Source: Anaerobacillus arseniciselenatis (lineage in GTDB: Bacteria > Bacillota > Bacilli > Bacillales > Anaerobacillaceae). Taken from it: a stretch of DNA of 64,000 bases. This document shows, in pieces, positions 53,709-62,068 of the stretch (positions are counted from its first letter, which is position 1; the number at the start of each line of letters is the position of its first letter). The translations under genes were made by a program, and so were the position numbers. A model generated the notes under the pieces. That model did not search any database. It was not told where the DNA came from and saw only the letters and a program-made list of their open reading frames with translations. The stretch spans positions 62,001 through 126,000 of the forward strand of contig NZ_MLQQ01000035.1 in NCBI RefSeq assembly GCF_001865995.1, written 5' to 3'.

Positions 53709-53863
53709 TTTAGGAATTGGCTATAAAGCCATAGAGATAAGGTGGGCATAACAGACATGCTTGGTCCTTTGGAGTAGAACACTCACGAAAACTATATTGT
53801 TTTTAAAGTGAATGATAACTTATAAAACTAAGTTTATCTAATAAATCATGGAGGTGGCTAGTT

Positions 53864-54379
53864 ATTAGTAAAGACATGTTGGTCAATGAGGGTATTCGTG
53901 CCCGAGAAGTTCGTCTCATTGGGGCAAACGGAGATCAAATCGGAGTAAAGTCAAAACAAGAAGCTCTGGAAATGGCTCAAAACGCAAACCTTGACTTAGT
54001 TATGGTTGCACCAAATGCTAAACCGCCAGTTTGTCGTATAATGGACTACGGTAAGTTTAGATATGAGCAACAAAAGAAAGAAAAAGAAGCTCGTAAAAAT
54101 CAGAAGATCATCACGACGAAAGAGGTTCGCCTTAGTCCGACGATTGAATTAAATGATTTTAATACGAAACTTCGCAACGCGAGGAAGTTCCTTGAAAAGG
54201 GAGATAAAGTAAAAGCAGCGATCCGTTTCCGTGGTCGTGCGATTACACACTCGCAAATCGGAAGAGATGTCTTAATGCGTCTTGCAAAAGAATGTGACGA
54301 CATTTCAACTGTAGAAGCGGCGCCGAAGATGGAAGGCCGTAGCATGTTCTTAATTTTAGCTCCAAAAGCTGAAAAGTAA
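53864..54379 (+). CDS. infC: Translation initiation factor IF-3
   Basis: A 171-residue factor binding the 30S subunit and selecting start codons. The N-domain (about 1-78, [35 protein letters not shown]) and C-domain (about 85-171, [23 protein letters not shown]) are complete. The start is ATT at 53864 ([10 protein letters not shown]), six bases after GGAGGTGG; the first ATG, at 53876, would have no ribosome site. AUU starts are a known autoregulatory feature of infC. First gene of infC-rpmI-rplT. Confidence 0.96.
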   Translation: MSKDMLVNEGIRAREVRLIGANGDQIGVKSKQEALEMAQNANLDLVMVAPNAKPPVCRIMDYGKFRYEQQKKEKEARKNQKIITTKEVRLSPTIELNDFNTKLRNARKFLEKGDKVKAAIRFRGRAITHSQIGRDVLMRLAKECDDISTVEAAPKMEGRSMFLILAPKAEK

Positions 54380-54511
54380 TAGTTAACATAGATGAACTAT
54401 GCTAGGACATGAGCAAGTTTTAAAATAGTAAGTTGTGTTCAAAGGCGATTGCTGATTTTTCTTCATCGGTTTTTGGACATCTTCTAGTAATCAATAAGGG
54501 AGGATTTACCT

Positions 54512-54712
54512 ATGCCTAAAATGAAAACTCACCGTGGTGCAGCAAAGCGTTTTAAGAGAACAGGTAGTGGAAAACTTAAGCGTTCGCATGCATTCACAAG
54601 TCACTTATTTGCAAACAAGTCAACGAAAGCAAAGCGTAAGCTTCGTAAAGCTGCAATGGTTCATAGTGGAGACTTCAAACGTATCCGTGAAATGTTAACG
54701 TACAAAAAATAA
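54512..54712 (+). CDS. rpmI: 50S ribosomal protein L35
   Basis: A 66-residue very basic protein starting [25 protein letters not shown], typical of bacterial L35. It binds 23S rRNA in the large subunit. GGGAGG is the ribosome site. It is 132 bases after infC and 44 bases before rplT, the usual operon. Confidence 0.97.
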   Translation: MPKMKTHRGAAKRFKRTGSGKLKRSHAFTSHLFANKSTKAKRKLRKAAMVHSGDFKRIREMLTYKK

Positions 54713-54756
54713 TTGATATTTTCAACTAAGGTTGAAGATTTGAGGAGGGAAACACG

Positions 54757-55113
54757 ATGCCAAGAGTAAAAGGCGGTTATGTCGCTCGTCGTCGTCGTAA
54801 GAAAGTATTAAAATTAGCAAAAGGTTATCATGGTTCAAAACATAGATTGTTTAAAACAGCACAAGTCCAAGTAATGAAATCATTACTTTATGCTTACCGT
54901 GATCGTCGCCAAAAGAAGCGTGACTTCCGTAAGCTTTGGATCACTCGTATTAACGCAGCAGCTCGTATTAACGGTCTTTCATACAGCCGTTTAATGCACG
55001 GATTAAAAGTTGCTGGTATTGAAGTTAACCGTAAAATGTTAGCTGATTTAGCAGTAAACGATGAAAAAGCATTTGCAGAATTAGCTGCAAAAGCAAAAGC
55101 AAACTTAAACTAA
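54757..55113 (+). CDS. rplT: 50S ribosomal protein L20
   Basis: A 118-residue rRNA-binding protein starting [21 protein letters not shown], with the long basic N-terminal helix and globular C-domain (about 60-118, [18 protein letters not shown]). Besides assembly of the large subunit, it represses its own operon via the upstream leader (known for bacilli). GAGGAGGGAA precedes the start. A terminator follows. Confidence 0.97.
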   Translation: MPRVKGGYVARRRRKKVLKLAKGYHGSKHRLFKTAQVQVMKSLLYAYRDRRQKKRDFRKLWITRINAAARINGLSYSRLMHGLKVAGIEVNRKMLADLAVNDEKAFAELAAKAKANLN

Positions 55114-55123
55114 ATGACAAATA

Positions 55124-55156
55124 AAAAGTCACTCTCACAAGTAGGGTGGCTTTTTT
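55124..55156 (+). terminator. Terminator of infC-rpmI-rplT
   Basis: AGTCACTCT pairs with AGGGTGGCT (three G-T pairs) and is followed by TTTTTT. Confidence 0.82.
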
Positions 55157-55197
55157 AAATTTTTAATTTTAAATTAAAAAGGAAGTAGGTTTAAGTA

Positions 55198-55464
55198 GTG
55201 ACAATTGAAATTGTTTTTGCATATGCTTTTTTGATTAACATCATTTCATTTGCGTATATGTATGTAGATAAGCAAAGAGCGATAAAAGGTCAATGGCGAG
55301 TCCCGGAAAGAAAATTTTTCATTTTAGCAATCATCGGGGGCAGTGCAGGTATCTTTTTAGGAATGAAACAATTTAGGCATAAGACGAAACATTTATCTTT
55401 TAAGGTAGGAATTCCATTAATTTTCTTGCTACAATTTGTCCTAATCAGTTATCATTATTTATAG
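55198..55464 (+). CDS. ysdA: DUF1294 membrane protein YsdA
   Basis: An 88-residue protein with three hydrophobic segments (about 2-21, 40-56, 66-85). The central DKQRAIKGQWRVPERKFF and GGSAGIFLGMKQFRHKT are the DUF1294 signature, with the R/H-rich loop highly conserved. Function unknown. It starts with GTG after AAGGAAG; the position right after rplT is the same as in B. subtilis. Confidence 0.88.
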   Translation: MTIEIVFAYAFLINIISFAYMYVDKQRAIKGQWRVPERKFFILAIIGGSAGIFLGMKQFRHKTKHLSFKVGIPLIFLLQFVLISYHYL

Positions 55465-55571
55465 TTCTCATTCATAATTTTTTAATAAGGACAAAGTAGC
55501 TAGGGAAAAATTAGGTATAAAAATTTCCTTAAGCGATACAACATAATTCCTGTTAAGGAAGGTGAAAGGCC

Positions 55572-56153
55572 ATGTTTGAACAATTAGCAGAAGCGATACC
55601 AGTTTATATAGAAAAGAGCGGGATTATTGCGCCAATCTTATTTGTGCTATTTCACCTCATTCGTCCATTACTTTTTTTACCTGTTCTCTTTGTTTGTATG
55701 GTCGGTGGGTATTTATTCGGAGTGATTTACGGATCAATCTTTTCGATTATTGGATTAACGCTAATGTGTATTATTTTTTACTTCGTTGCACAAAAGTTTC
55801 CTAATGTATTATCGCGTTTTGCAAAATTAAATAAGAAGATGATGAAAAATGGCCCATTAACAATGAATCAAATCATGGTATTAAGAATGGTGCCATTTGC
55901 CCATTTCCATTTATTATCTCTTTACGTTTTAGATCAAACTAATAATTTTAGAGAATATACAAAGTACTCATTTTTAGGTGTAATTTTACCTTCGATCATT
56001 TTTACAAGCTTCGGTCAAATGATCGTTGACCTTCCATTATTTTATTCAGTCGTATTATTATTTTTCTTAACGGTTGTATTTTTCGGGGTTAGAAGAAAAG
56101 CGATCGAAAAACCAGCGATTATCGAATGGAAGAAGTTTTTTAAAACGAGTTAA
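55572..56153 (+). CDS. TVP38/TMEM64 (VTT domain) membrane protein
   Basis: A 193-residue polytopic membrane protein with about five hydrophobic segments (roughly 18-35, 37-55, 58-78, 130-150, 157-177). The LFLPVLFVCMVGGYLFGVIYGSIFSIIG region and MNQIMVLRMVPFAHFHLLSLYVLDQ are characteristic of VTT proteins, some of which scramble lipids. The role here is unknown; B. subtilis YtxB is a possible counterpart. AAGGAAGGTG is the ribosome site. Followed by a family B terminator repeat. Confidence 0.8.
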   Translation: MFEQLAEAIPVYIEKSGIIAPILFVLFHLIRPLLFLPVLFVCMVGGYLFGVIYGSIFSIIGLTLMCIIFYFVAQKFPNVLSRFAKLNKKMMKNGPLTMNQIMVLRMVPFAHFHLLSLYVLDQTNNFREYTKYSFLGVILPSIIFTSFGQMIVDLPLFYSVVLLFFLTVVFFGVRRKAIEKPAIIEWKKFFKTS

Positions 56154-56218
56154 AAACATCCCGGGTAGTTACGGTTACGGGTTCAGTTTAGGAAGAGAAA
56201 ATATGAAATAAAGTTTTT

Positions 56219-56343
56219 AGAGGCTGGGACAAAACAAAGTGTCAGACACCGCTAGACACCAAATATAGACATATGATAAATCTTTACGTCTATATTTAGT
56301 AGGATGGGCGTGGTGTCAGACACCTTTGTCCAAGCCTCTTTTT
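56219..56343. repeat. Family B nested terminator repeat, copy after the VTT gene
   Basis: Outer arms AGAGGCTGGGACAAA and TTTGTCCAAGCCTCT (one bulge) differ from the copy after gapB, but the ~85-base interior is almost identical to it. TTTTT follows, so it should terminate. Confidence 0.85.
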
Positions 56344-56397
56344 GGTTGTCTAGGAAAACTATAAAGACAAAGTATTTGTAGATAACATTTTAACACG

Positions 56398-56496
56398 AAA
56401 GCTGTCTAGCTCCTGCGGTTACTCGTCGCAAAGCACAAGGAACAAATCTAAGAAGCTGCTTTGCTGACCAAGGCGGCTTGCGCTTTTCTTGCTTTT
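56398..56496. repeat. Family G repeat (GTCTAGCTCCTGCG ... GGCTTGCGCTTTTCT)
   Basis: The ends GAAAGCTGTCTAGCTCC and GGCTTGCGCTTTTCTTGC with a GCAAAGCACAAGG/GCTGCTTTGC middle resemble a dispersed repeat found in many Bacillaceae genomes (from memory). It lies between the VTT gene and ysdB. Confidence 0.65.
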
Positions 56497-56500
56497 CTTA

Positions 56501-56884
56501 TTATTTTAACAAAAGTTCTTTAATAGGGCTTTTCCAATCGATTTTAGCATTTGGATAAGCTAAAATAATTTCTTTTTCAATAAAATAAAAGTCCTCTTTA
56601 TTAAGCCCTTGTAGTTTATCTGGATTCTTGACCCAAACTTGGACTGTTACTACTTCGAAGGCCTTGTCAGTCGTTCCCAAATATTTTTCTCCTTCAAATA
56701 GAACACCTCGATATGTGATTAAAAAGTTTTTTCTAATATTTTGTTTATCATCTAAAAAGTAAAATTGCTTTTTTTCGTGTGCTAATTCGAGCTTACGTTT
56801 TGGATTCATTAAATATTTAATCGAACTGTATGCTAAAATAATAACGGCTATTAATATTAATAATCGGAATAAAAAAACAACCAT
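56501..56884 (-). CDS. ysdB: YsdB family membrane-anchored protein
   Basis: A 127-residue protein with one N-terminal membrane helix (about 4-24, FLFRLLILIAVIILAYSSIKY) and a soluble beta-rich domain (about 40-115, KNFLITYRGVLFEGEKYLGTT, FEVVTVQVWVKNP). It matches YsdB, whose B. subtilis gene belongs to the sigma-W regulon; function unknown. The start is an ATG behind GGGGGATACCA. It is convergent with the VTT gene, with repeats between them. Confidence 0.8.
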   Translation of the reverse strand: MVVFLFRLLILIAVIILAYSSIKYLMNPKRKLELAHEKKQFYFLDDKQNIRKNFLITYRGVLFEGEKYLGTTDKAFEVVTVQVWVKNPDKLQGLNKEDFYFIEKEIILAYPNAKIDWKSPIKELLLK

Positions 56885-56985
56885 TGGTATCCCCCTAACG
56901 ACAAAGTGGTCTTAATTAGTATAAACGAAACTGTCCTTATTTACATTACGAATGATCAAAGAAAAGGTTTCAAAAATTTTGTTTA

Positions 56986-57040
56986 AGTTGGATAGCTGGT
57001 TTGTTGGTTGGTTAGATATTTAGTTGGAAAGTTGGAAAAC
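56986..57040 (+). repeat. Family D tract before copy A12
   Basis: GTTGGATAGCTGGTTTGTTGG, TTGGTTAGATATTTAG and TTGGAAAGTTGGAAAACC in tandem; the same tract type as upstream of A2-A5. Confidence 0.6.
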
Positions 57041-57042
57041 CA

Positions 57043-57255
57043 GTGAAGAAAAGGAAATCATCTGTCTTTTACAACTTAAATGGTGACGGACAATGGTCAT
57101 GCGGGTTTTGTAAGGAAAAGGTAATTGGAGGTGGATTTTCTTTCACGAGCCTCTAAAATTCGATAGAAGTTTACAGTGAAGTGAAAGAAAATCCACCTCC
57201 AATTTTCATTTTAGATGGTTACGGAATACCGTTACCGTCATGAAGGTTTTGAATG
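57043..57255 (+). repeat. Family A hairpin repeat, copy A12, longest arms
   Basis: A truncated right half of one unit (GAAGAAAAGGAAATCATC, 57046-57063) precedes the complete copy. Its arms, at 57123-57144 and 57183-57204, are a perfect 22-bp complement beginning AATTGGAGG. The interior has ATTCGATAGAAG and ACAGTGAAG variants that also occur in chimeric A8. Linker palindromes GACGG/GGTCA and TACGG/CCGTTA flank it. Confidence 0.9.
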
Positions 57256-57303
57256 GAAAAGGCTGACAGGGATAATAATAATTTTTATAAACAGGAGGAA
57301 GAA

Positions 57304-57744
57304 ATGAGTTACAATTTAAAAATTAAATTATTAAATGACGATGCGGTTATACCGTACCGAGCGAATAAAGGAGATGCAGGTCTTGATTTGTTTTCCGTTG
57401 AAGAAAAAATGATTAAACCAGGGGAAGCAGCGCTAATAAGTACAGGGATTATGATCGAATTGCCGGAAGGAACAGAAGCTCAAGTAAGGCCGAGAAGTGG
57501 CTTAGCATTAAAACATTCAGTTACGGTTTTAAATAGCCCAGGAACGATTGATGAAGGTTACAGAGGAGAAATTAAAGTAATATTAATTAATCACGGAAAA
57601 GAAGATTTTAAAGTGGAAAAACAAATGCGAATTGCGCAAATGGTCATAGCACAAGTAGCGAAAGTAAATATTATTGAAGTAGATCAAGTAACAACTACTG
57701 ATAGAGGTGAAGGAGGGTTCGGTTCGTCCGGGGTGTCACAGTAG
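57304..57744 (+). CDS. dut: dUTP diphosphatase
   Basis: A 146-residue trimeric dUTPase making dUMP and keeping uracil out of DNA. All five motifs are seen: DAGLDLFS (about 24-31), [10 protein letters not shown] (about 62-71), [11 protein letters not shown] (about 79-89), MRIAQMVI (about 109-116) and the C-terminal [10 protein letters not shown] (about 134-143). The frame continues upstream to 57253, but AGGAGG at 57293-57298 supports the ATG at 57304. Cellular (non-phage) neighbours suggest it is the housekeeping gene. Confidence 0.95.
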   Translation: MSYNLKIKLLNDDAVIPYRANKGDAGLDLFSVEEKMIKPGEAALISTGIMIELPEGTEAQVRPRSGLALKHSVTVLNSPGTIDEGYRGEIKVILINHGKEDFKVEKQMRIAQMVIAQVAKVNIIEVDQVTTTDRGEGGFGSSGVSQ

Positions 57745-57825
57745 TAGAACAATTGAGAATTATTTCGATTACCGTTATAATAGTGTTGGTAAACATAACT
57801 AAATTTTTTTAGGAGGCATTTACAT

Positions 57826-58902
57826 ATGGATAACACTTTAAAAATGTTAAAAGATTTAACAGATGCGAACGGGATTCCTGGAAATGAACGAGAGCCTCGT
57901 GAAGTAATGAAAAAGCATATTGAGCCTTTTGCAGATGAAATTACTCAAGATCATCTCGGTAGCTTAATCGCTAAAAAGAACGGCTCTGCTGAAGGACCAA
58001 AAATTATGGTTGCTGGTCACTTAGATGAAATCGGTTTTATGGTTACGAGTATTGATGATAAAGGTTATTTACGTTTTCAATGTGTCGGCGGTTGGTGGGA
58101 GCAAGTAATGCTTGCACAACGCGTTACTGTTATGACAAGTAATGGAAATGTACCAGGAGTAATTGGCTCAAAACCACCGCACATTCTACCTCCAGAAGCA
58201 CGTAAAAAGCCTGTTGATAAAAAGGACATGTTTATTGACATTGGAGCTTCAAGCAAAGAAGAAGCAATGGAGTTTGGTGTTCGCCCTGGAGATTCAGTTG
58301 TTCCAGTTTGCGAATTTACGGTAATGAAAAATGAAAAAATGTTAATGGCAAAAGCGTGGGACAACCGTATCGGATGTGCAATTGCGGTTGAAGTACTTCG
58401 TCAGCTAAAAGATGTTGATCATCCGAACACAGTTTATGGTGTAGGAACAGTTCAAGAAGAAGTAGGGCTTCGTGGTGCTCGCACTGCAGCACATGCGATT
58501 CAACCAGATATCGGCTTTGCAGTTGATGTAGGGATTGCAGGGGACACACCAGGTGTTACTGAAAAAGAAGCGCTATCAAAAATGGGTAAAGGTCCACAAG
58601 TGATCATGTATGATGCTTCGATGATTTCTCATAAAGGACTTCGTGACTTTGTAACAAATACAGCTGATGAAGCAGAAATTCCATATCAGTTTGACTATGT
58701 AGCAGGTGGCGGAACAGATGCAGGTGCGATCCACTTAACAGCAAATGGTTCACCAGCGCTAGCAATTACAATTGCGACACGTTACATCCATAGTCATGCA
58801 GCGATTTTACACAGAGATGATTTTGAAAACGCTGTAAAATTAATCGTTGAGGTTATCAAAAAGTTAGATAAAGATACTGTAGCAAAAATTACATTTGACT
58901 AA
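57826..58902 (+). CDS. ysdC: M42 family metallo-aminopeptidase YsdC
   Basis: A 358-residue aminopeptidase/glutamyl-aminopeptidase-like enzyme, predicted to form a large tetrahedral complex. Visible metal-site residues: AGHLDEIGF (about 64-72), DNRIGCA (about 182-188), [10 protein letters not shown] (about 210-219) with the catalytic glutamate pair, and [10 protein letters not shown] (about 231-240); HSHAA near 325 has the last histidine ligand. AGGAGG lies nine bases before the ATG. Its peptide substrates are unknown. Confidence 0.92.
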   Translation: MDNTLKMLKDLTDANGIPGNEREPREVMKKHIEPFADEITQDHLGSLIAKKNGSAEGPKIMVAGHLDEIGFMVTSIDDKGYLRFQCVGGWWEQVMLAQRVTVMTSNGNVPGVIGSKPPHILPPEARKKPVDKKDMFIDIGASSKEEAMEFGVRPGDSVVPVCEFTVMKNEKMLMAKAWDNRIGCAIAVEVLRQLKDVDHPNTVYGVGTVQEEVGLRGARTAAHAIQPDIGFAVDVGIAGDTPGVTEKEALSKMGKGPQVIMYDASMISHKGLRDFVTNTADEAEIPYQFDYVAGGGTDAGAIHLTANGSPALAITIATRYIHSHAAILHRDDFENAVKLIVEVIKKLDKDTVAKITFD

Positions 58903-58904
58903 GT

Positions 58905-58995
58905 TTTATGACGGTAGGCGGGCGCCTTGCGCTTTTCTAAAGGAAAAATTGTTATAAATTCTTACAAAAATAATGAGAATTCGCTAGCTCCTGTA
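58905..58995. repeat. Family G remnants
   Basis: GGCGGGCGCCTTGCGCTTTTCT (58918-58939) resembles the right end, and CGCTAGCTCCTG (58982-58993) the left end, of the repeat at 56.4 kb, in swapped order. It is probably two decayed pieces. Confidence 0.45.
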
Positions 58996-59033
58996 TAAAA
59001 TATAATTACTACAAAAGATAGGGGCGATGAAAC

Positions 59034-59189
59034 ATGAAAAATGAAGCAGAGAAATTAGCAGTTGAAATAATTCGCCTCGACTTAATGCGAGATGAATTAT
59101 TAGAGAAATTAATTGTACTTTCAGGAAATCAGGCGCACGAAATCCTTCGATGCGTTCAAAACAATCAGTACATTGAAGCGAGGGAATAA
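59034..59189 (+). CDS. 51-residue protein, unknown function
   Basis: A short frame starting ATG with TAGGGGCG eight bases upstream. The product (MKNEAEKLAVEIIRLDLMRD onward, 51 residues) is a compact, acidic helical pattern with LRLDLMRDELLEKLIVLS-like amphipathic spacing and one cysteine, ending in NQYIEARE. The family is not recognised; it is reminiscent of small regulatory helical hairpins but lacks the Spo0E SQELD motif. It lies between ysdC and the sspI terminator. Confidence 0.55.
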   Translation: MKNEAEKLAVEIIRLDLMRDELLEKLIVLSGNQAHEILRCVQNNQYIEARE

Positions 59190-59236
59190 TAAAAAGTAAG
59201 TTGTTTATTACAGAGGCGTTGTGGAATAAAGTGTTA

Positions 59237-59276
59237 AACAAAAAGGTGTGCGATTTGTATTACTAAGTCGCACACC
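59237..59276 (-). terminator. Terminator of sspI
   Basis: On the minus strand GGTGTGCGA pairs with TCGCACACC and is followed by TTTTTGTTT, about 58 bases after the sspI stop. Confidence 0.82.
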
Positions 59277-59333
59277 AACTTTACTTCTATTAAAATTTAG
59301 AACAACTTTGACTTTTATATGACCTATTCTTCT

Positions 59334-59543
59334 TTACTTCTGTAACCCCTGTGAAATCGAAGAAATTACTTCTTGTTTGCTTTGTTCATCTGCTTGTTTC
59401 CAGTAAACTTCAAACAAAACCCCTAAACCTGGTAGCATTTTTTCTTCGCCACTTTGCATTGCATCAGCAATGGTTGCTTTTACATCTTCTTCAGTACTAT
59501 TTTGTACATTTTGTAAAATCGCGCCGCGTAAATTAAATCCCAT
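59334..59543 (-). CDS. sspI: Small acid-soluble spore protein SspI
   Basis: A 69-residue spore protein starting [20 protein letters not shown] and ending in SSISQGLQK, matching SspI. It is made in the forespore and packed in the spore core. AAGGAGTG is the ribosome site. As in B. subtilis it lies between ysdC and ysgA on the strand opposite to its neighbours. A forespore sigma-G promoter is expected but was not assigned by eye. Confidence 0.93.
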   Translation of the reverse strand: MGFNLRGAILQNVQNSTEEDVKATIADAMQSGEEKMLPGLGVLFEVYWKQADEQSKQEVISSISQGLQK

Positions 59544-59736
59544 CTTTACTCACTCCTTGTGATAAAATAAATCTTATTGCTATTCAGTTATAGTATGACA
59601 ATAATTGGACGAAAATATTTATAATATAAATGAGTATAAATAAATATTTTTACATACAAAATGCCCATGACGGAACAAAAGTCACTATTTAACATGAATA
59701 AGTTGGGCGATTTTATTTAAATAAAAGGAGAAAAAA

Positions 59737-60498
59737 ATGGAACGGATTGAATCAGTTAAAAACGCAAAAATAAAATCAGTAAAAAAGTTACATACACGCA
59801 AAGGAAGGGAAAAACTAGGGAGCTTTTTCATTGAAGGTGAGCACTTAGTTGAAGAAGCAATAAAATCAAACGTAATTATCAATGAAATTTTCGTAGAGGA
59901 GAATTTTCAAATCCCTCAAAGCTGGAACGTAACGGATATTCCAATATACATCGTACCGGATAAAATAATGAAAGAAATCTCTGAAACCGAAACACCTCAA
60001 GGAGTTGTAGCGGTATGCGAGCTTTTAGGTAGAAAGCCTTTAACGGTTCAAGATGATGGGAAGTATTTATTAATAGATCAAGTACAAGACCCGGGGAATT
60101 TAGGGACAATCATACGTACCGCAGATAGTGCAGGCTTGTCAGGGGTGATTTTAGGGGCTGGGACAGTCGATGTCTATAATAGTAAAGTAATTCGCTCTAC
60201 ACAAGGTTCTTTATTTCACCTTCCAGTTGTGAAAGCTGATTTAGTTGAATGGGTTGAAAAGTTACAAAATAAAAATATTCCAATCTATGGAACTGCTTTA
60301 AATGAAAATGCAAAAGTGTATAATAGTGTGCCTCCACAACAAAGTTTTGCACTGATTGTTGGAAACGAAGGAAGTGGGTTGTCTGGGCAACTACTGAAAT
60401 TAACAACAGACAATTTATATATCCCTATTTACGGAAAAGCAGAATCACTCAACGTTTCAATTGCAACAGGCATCCTATTATATCATTTGAGAAAATAA
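59737..60498 (+). CDS. ysgA: SpoU/TrmH-family RNA methyltransferase YsgA
   Basis: A 253-residue RNA 2'-O-ribose methyltransferase-like protein. The N-terminal substrate-binding domain (about 5-95, RKGREKLGSFFIEGEHLVEE) precedes the SPOUT knot domain with QVQDPGNLGTIIRTADSAG near 112 (motif 1), GNEGSGLSGQL near 209 (motif 2) and IYGKAESLNVSIATGILLY near 228 (motif 3). The target nucleotide in rRNA or tRNA is unknown. GGAG precedes the ATG. Confidence 0.9.
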   Translation: MERIESVKNAKIKSVKKLHTRKGREKLGSFFIEGEHLVEEAIKSNVIINEIFVEENFQIPQSWNVTDIPIYIVPDKIMKEISETETPQGVVAVCELLGRKPLTVQDDGKYLLIDQVQDPGNLGTIIRTADSAGLSGVILGAGTVDVYNSKVIRSTQGSLFHLPVVKADLVEWVEKLQNKNIPIYGTALNENAKVYNSVPPQQSFALIVGNEGSGLSGQLLKLTTDNLYIPIYGKAESLNVSIATGILLYHLRK

Positions 60499-60545
60499 AA
60501 GCTAAAAGCTTCGAAGAGAAGCTTACAACAATCAAAACTATAATA
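60497..60545 (+). repeat. Short TTCGAAG-cored palindrome after ysgA
   Basis: AAAGCTAAAAGCTTCGAAGAG and GAAGCTTACAACAATCAAAACT have the TTCGAAG core of family C and AAGCTT/AAGCTT arms but few heptads. It may serve as a weak terminator of ysgA. Confidence 0.4.
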
Positions 60546-60604
60546 AAATTTGCCTTCTTGCTAAAAATAACTTATAATTAATTTCGAATTTCATATTAAA
60601 AAAA

Positions 60605-60857
60605 CTAGGAAAGAGAGTAGTAAATTGCAAAAACGTCATTTTTAGGGAGGAAATGCCTAGACTGAAAGCATTTCTATGATAGTCGCAATTGAATTCGCTC
60701 TGGAGTTGGCACCGGAATATAGAAGTTTTTCTATTAAGGTTGCATCGGTCATAGACCGTTATCAAGTTTGAGTGAACAATTAGAGGTTTTCTAATTGTTA
60801 ATTAGGGTGGTACCGCGAAGTCAAGTCTTCGTCCCTTTTGGGATGAGGGCTTTTTTG
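60605..60857 (+). promoter_or_regulatory. T-box riboswitch leader of pheST
   Basis: A tRNA-Phe-sensing leader. Stem I begins near AGGAAAGAGAGTAGTAAATT; the specifier TTC (phenylalanine) is at about 60694-60696 in GAATTCGCTC; the conserved T-box AGGGTGGTACCGCG is at 60804-60817; a terminator CTTCGTCCC (60827-60835)/GGGATGAGG (60840-60848) is followed by TTTTTT. Length is typical. Confidence 0.92.
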
Positions 60858-60867
60858 TGTGGAAAAA

Positions 60868-60900
60868 GTTGGTTAGTTGGTTAGTCGTCTGTTGGTTAGG
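60868..60900 (+). repeat. Family D tract before pheS
   Basis: GTTGGTTAGTTGGTTAG followed by TCGTCTGTTGGTTAGG. No family A hairpin follows this copy. Confidence 0.6.
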
Positions 60901-61018
60901 TCCGCGTACGGCTTTTATTTACAAGGTATCGTGGTTTTGCTTTAAAATGGGTTCTAGCGATCAACTGACTTGACACAAAAAGGTAAATACTTTGTTACAA
61001 ATAAAGGAGGAAAAATTG

Positions 61019-62053
61019 ATGCAAGAACGTTTAAAAGAACTACAACAAGAAGCGTTAAATCAAATTGAGTCAGCACAATCTTTAAAAGAGCTTCAAGATG
61101 TTAAAGTTTCTTATTTAGGAAAAAAAGGACCAATAACAGAAGTGTTAAGAGGAATGGGCAAGTTGTCAGCAGATGAGCGCCCAATCATTGGTCAAATGGC
61201 TAATGATGTTCGTGGAGCGATATCTGATAAGCTAGAAGAAAAAGTCGCCAAACTAGAAGAATTAGAAGTAGAAAAGAGGTTAGCAAGTGAAAGCATCGAC
61301 GTTACTTTACCAGGACGTCCTGCGAACACTGGGGTTAGACATCCATTAACAGCGGTCGTTGAAAATATTGAAGATATTTTTATCGGAATGGGCTTTGGAG
61401 TATCTGAAGGTCCGGAAGTAGAAACGGATTATTATAATTTTGAAGCATTAAATTTACCGAAAGATCACCCAGCTCGTGATATGCAAGATACGTTTTATAT
61501 TACGGAAGAACTTTTATTAAGAACTCATACATCACCAGTCCAAGCGAGAACGATGGAAAAATATGCTGGAAAAGGCCCAGTAAAAATCATTTGCCCAGGG
61601 AAAGTATTCCGTCGAGACGATGATGATGCCACACATTCACATCAATTTATGCAAGTAGAAGGTCTTTACATAGACGAAAATGTTCGTATGAGTGATTTAA
61701 AAGGAGTTTTATTAGAGTTTGCGAAGAAGTTTTTCGGTCCTGATCAAAAAATTCGCTTACGCCCGAGCTTTTTCCCATTCACTGAACCTTCAGTAGAAGT
61801 AGACATTTCTTGTGTCATGTGTAAAGGTGATGGTTGCCGTATCTGTAAAGAAACAGGTTGGATTGAAGTGTTAGGTGCAGGTATGGTTCATCCTCGCGTA
61901 TTAGAAATGGGTGGATTTGACTCGAAAAAATACTCAGGTTTTGCTTTCGGAATGGGTGTAGAACGTTTAGCAATGTTAAAGTACGGTATTGATGATATTC
62001 GTCATTTTTACTTAAACGATAAAAGGTTTTTAGAGCAATTTAAACGAGCTTAA
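61019..62053 (+). CDS. pheS: Phenylalanyl-tRNA synthetase alpha subunit
   Basis: A 344-residue class II subunit with the active site. An N-terminal coiled coil (about 1-85) contacts tRNA; the catalytic domain has [19 protein letters not shown] near 108, [20 protein letters not shown] near 196 (motif 2) and [18 protein letters not shown] near 309 (motif 3). The frame is open from 60992, but AGGAGG fits the ATG at 61019. A GTG for pheT follows 15 bases later, the usual pheST operon. Confidence 0.96.
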   Translation: MQERLKELQQEALNQIESAQSLKELQDVKVSYLGKKGPITEVLRGMGKLSADERPIIGQMANDVRGAISDKLEEKVAKLEELEVEKRLASESIDVTLPGRPANTGVRHPLTAVVENIEDIFIGMGFGVSEGPEVETDYYNFEALNLPKDHPARDMQDTFYITEELLLRTHTSPVQARTMEKYAGKGPVKIICPGKVFRRDDDDATHSHQFMQVEGLYIDENVRMSDLKGVLLEFAKKFFGPDQKIRLRPSFFPFTEPSVEVDISCVMCKGDGCRICKETGWIEVLGAGMVHPRVLEMGGFDSKKYSGFAFGMGVERLAMLKYGIDDIRHFYLNDKRFLEQFKRA

Positions 62054-62068
62054 AAGGAGGAAACATTT

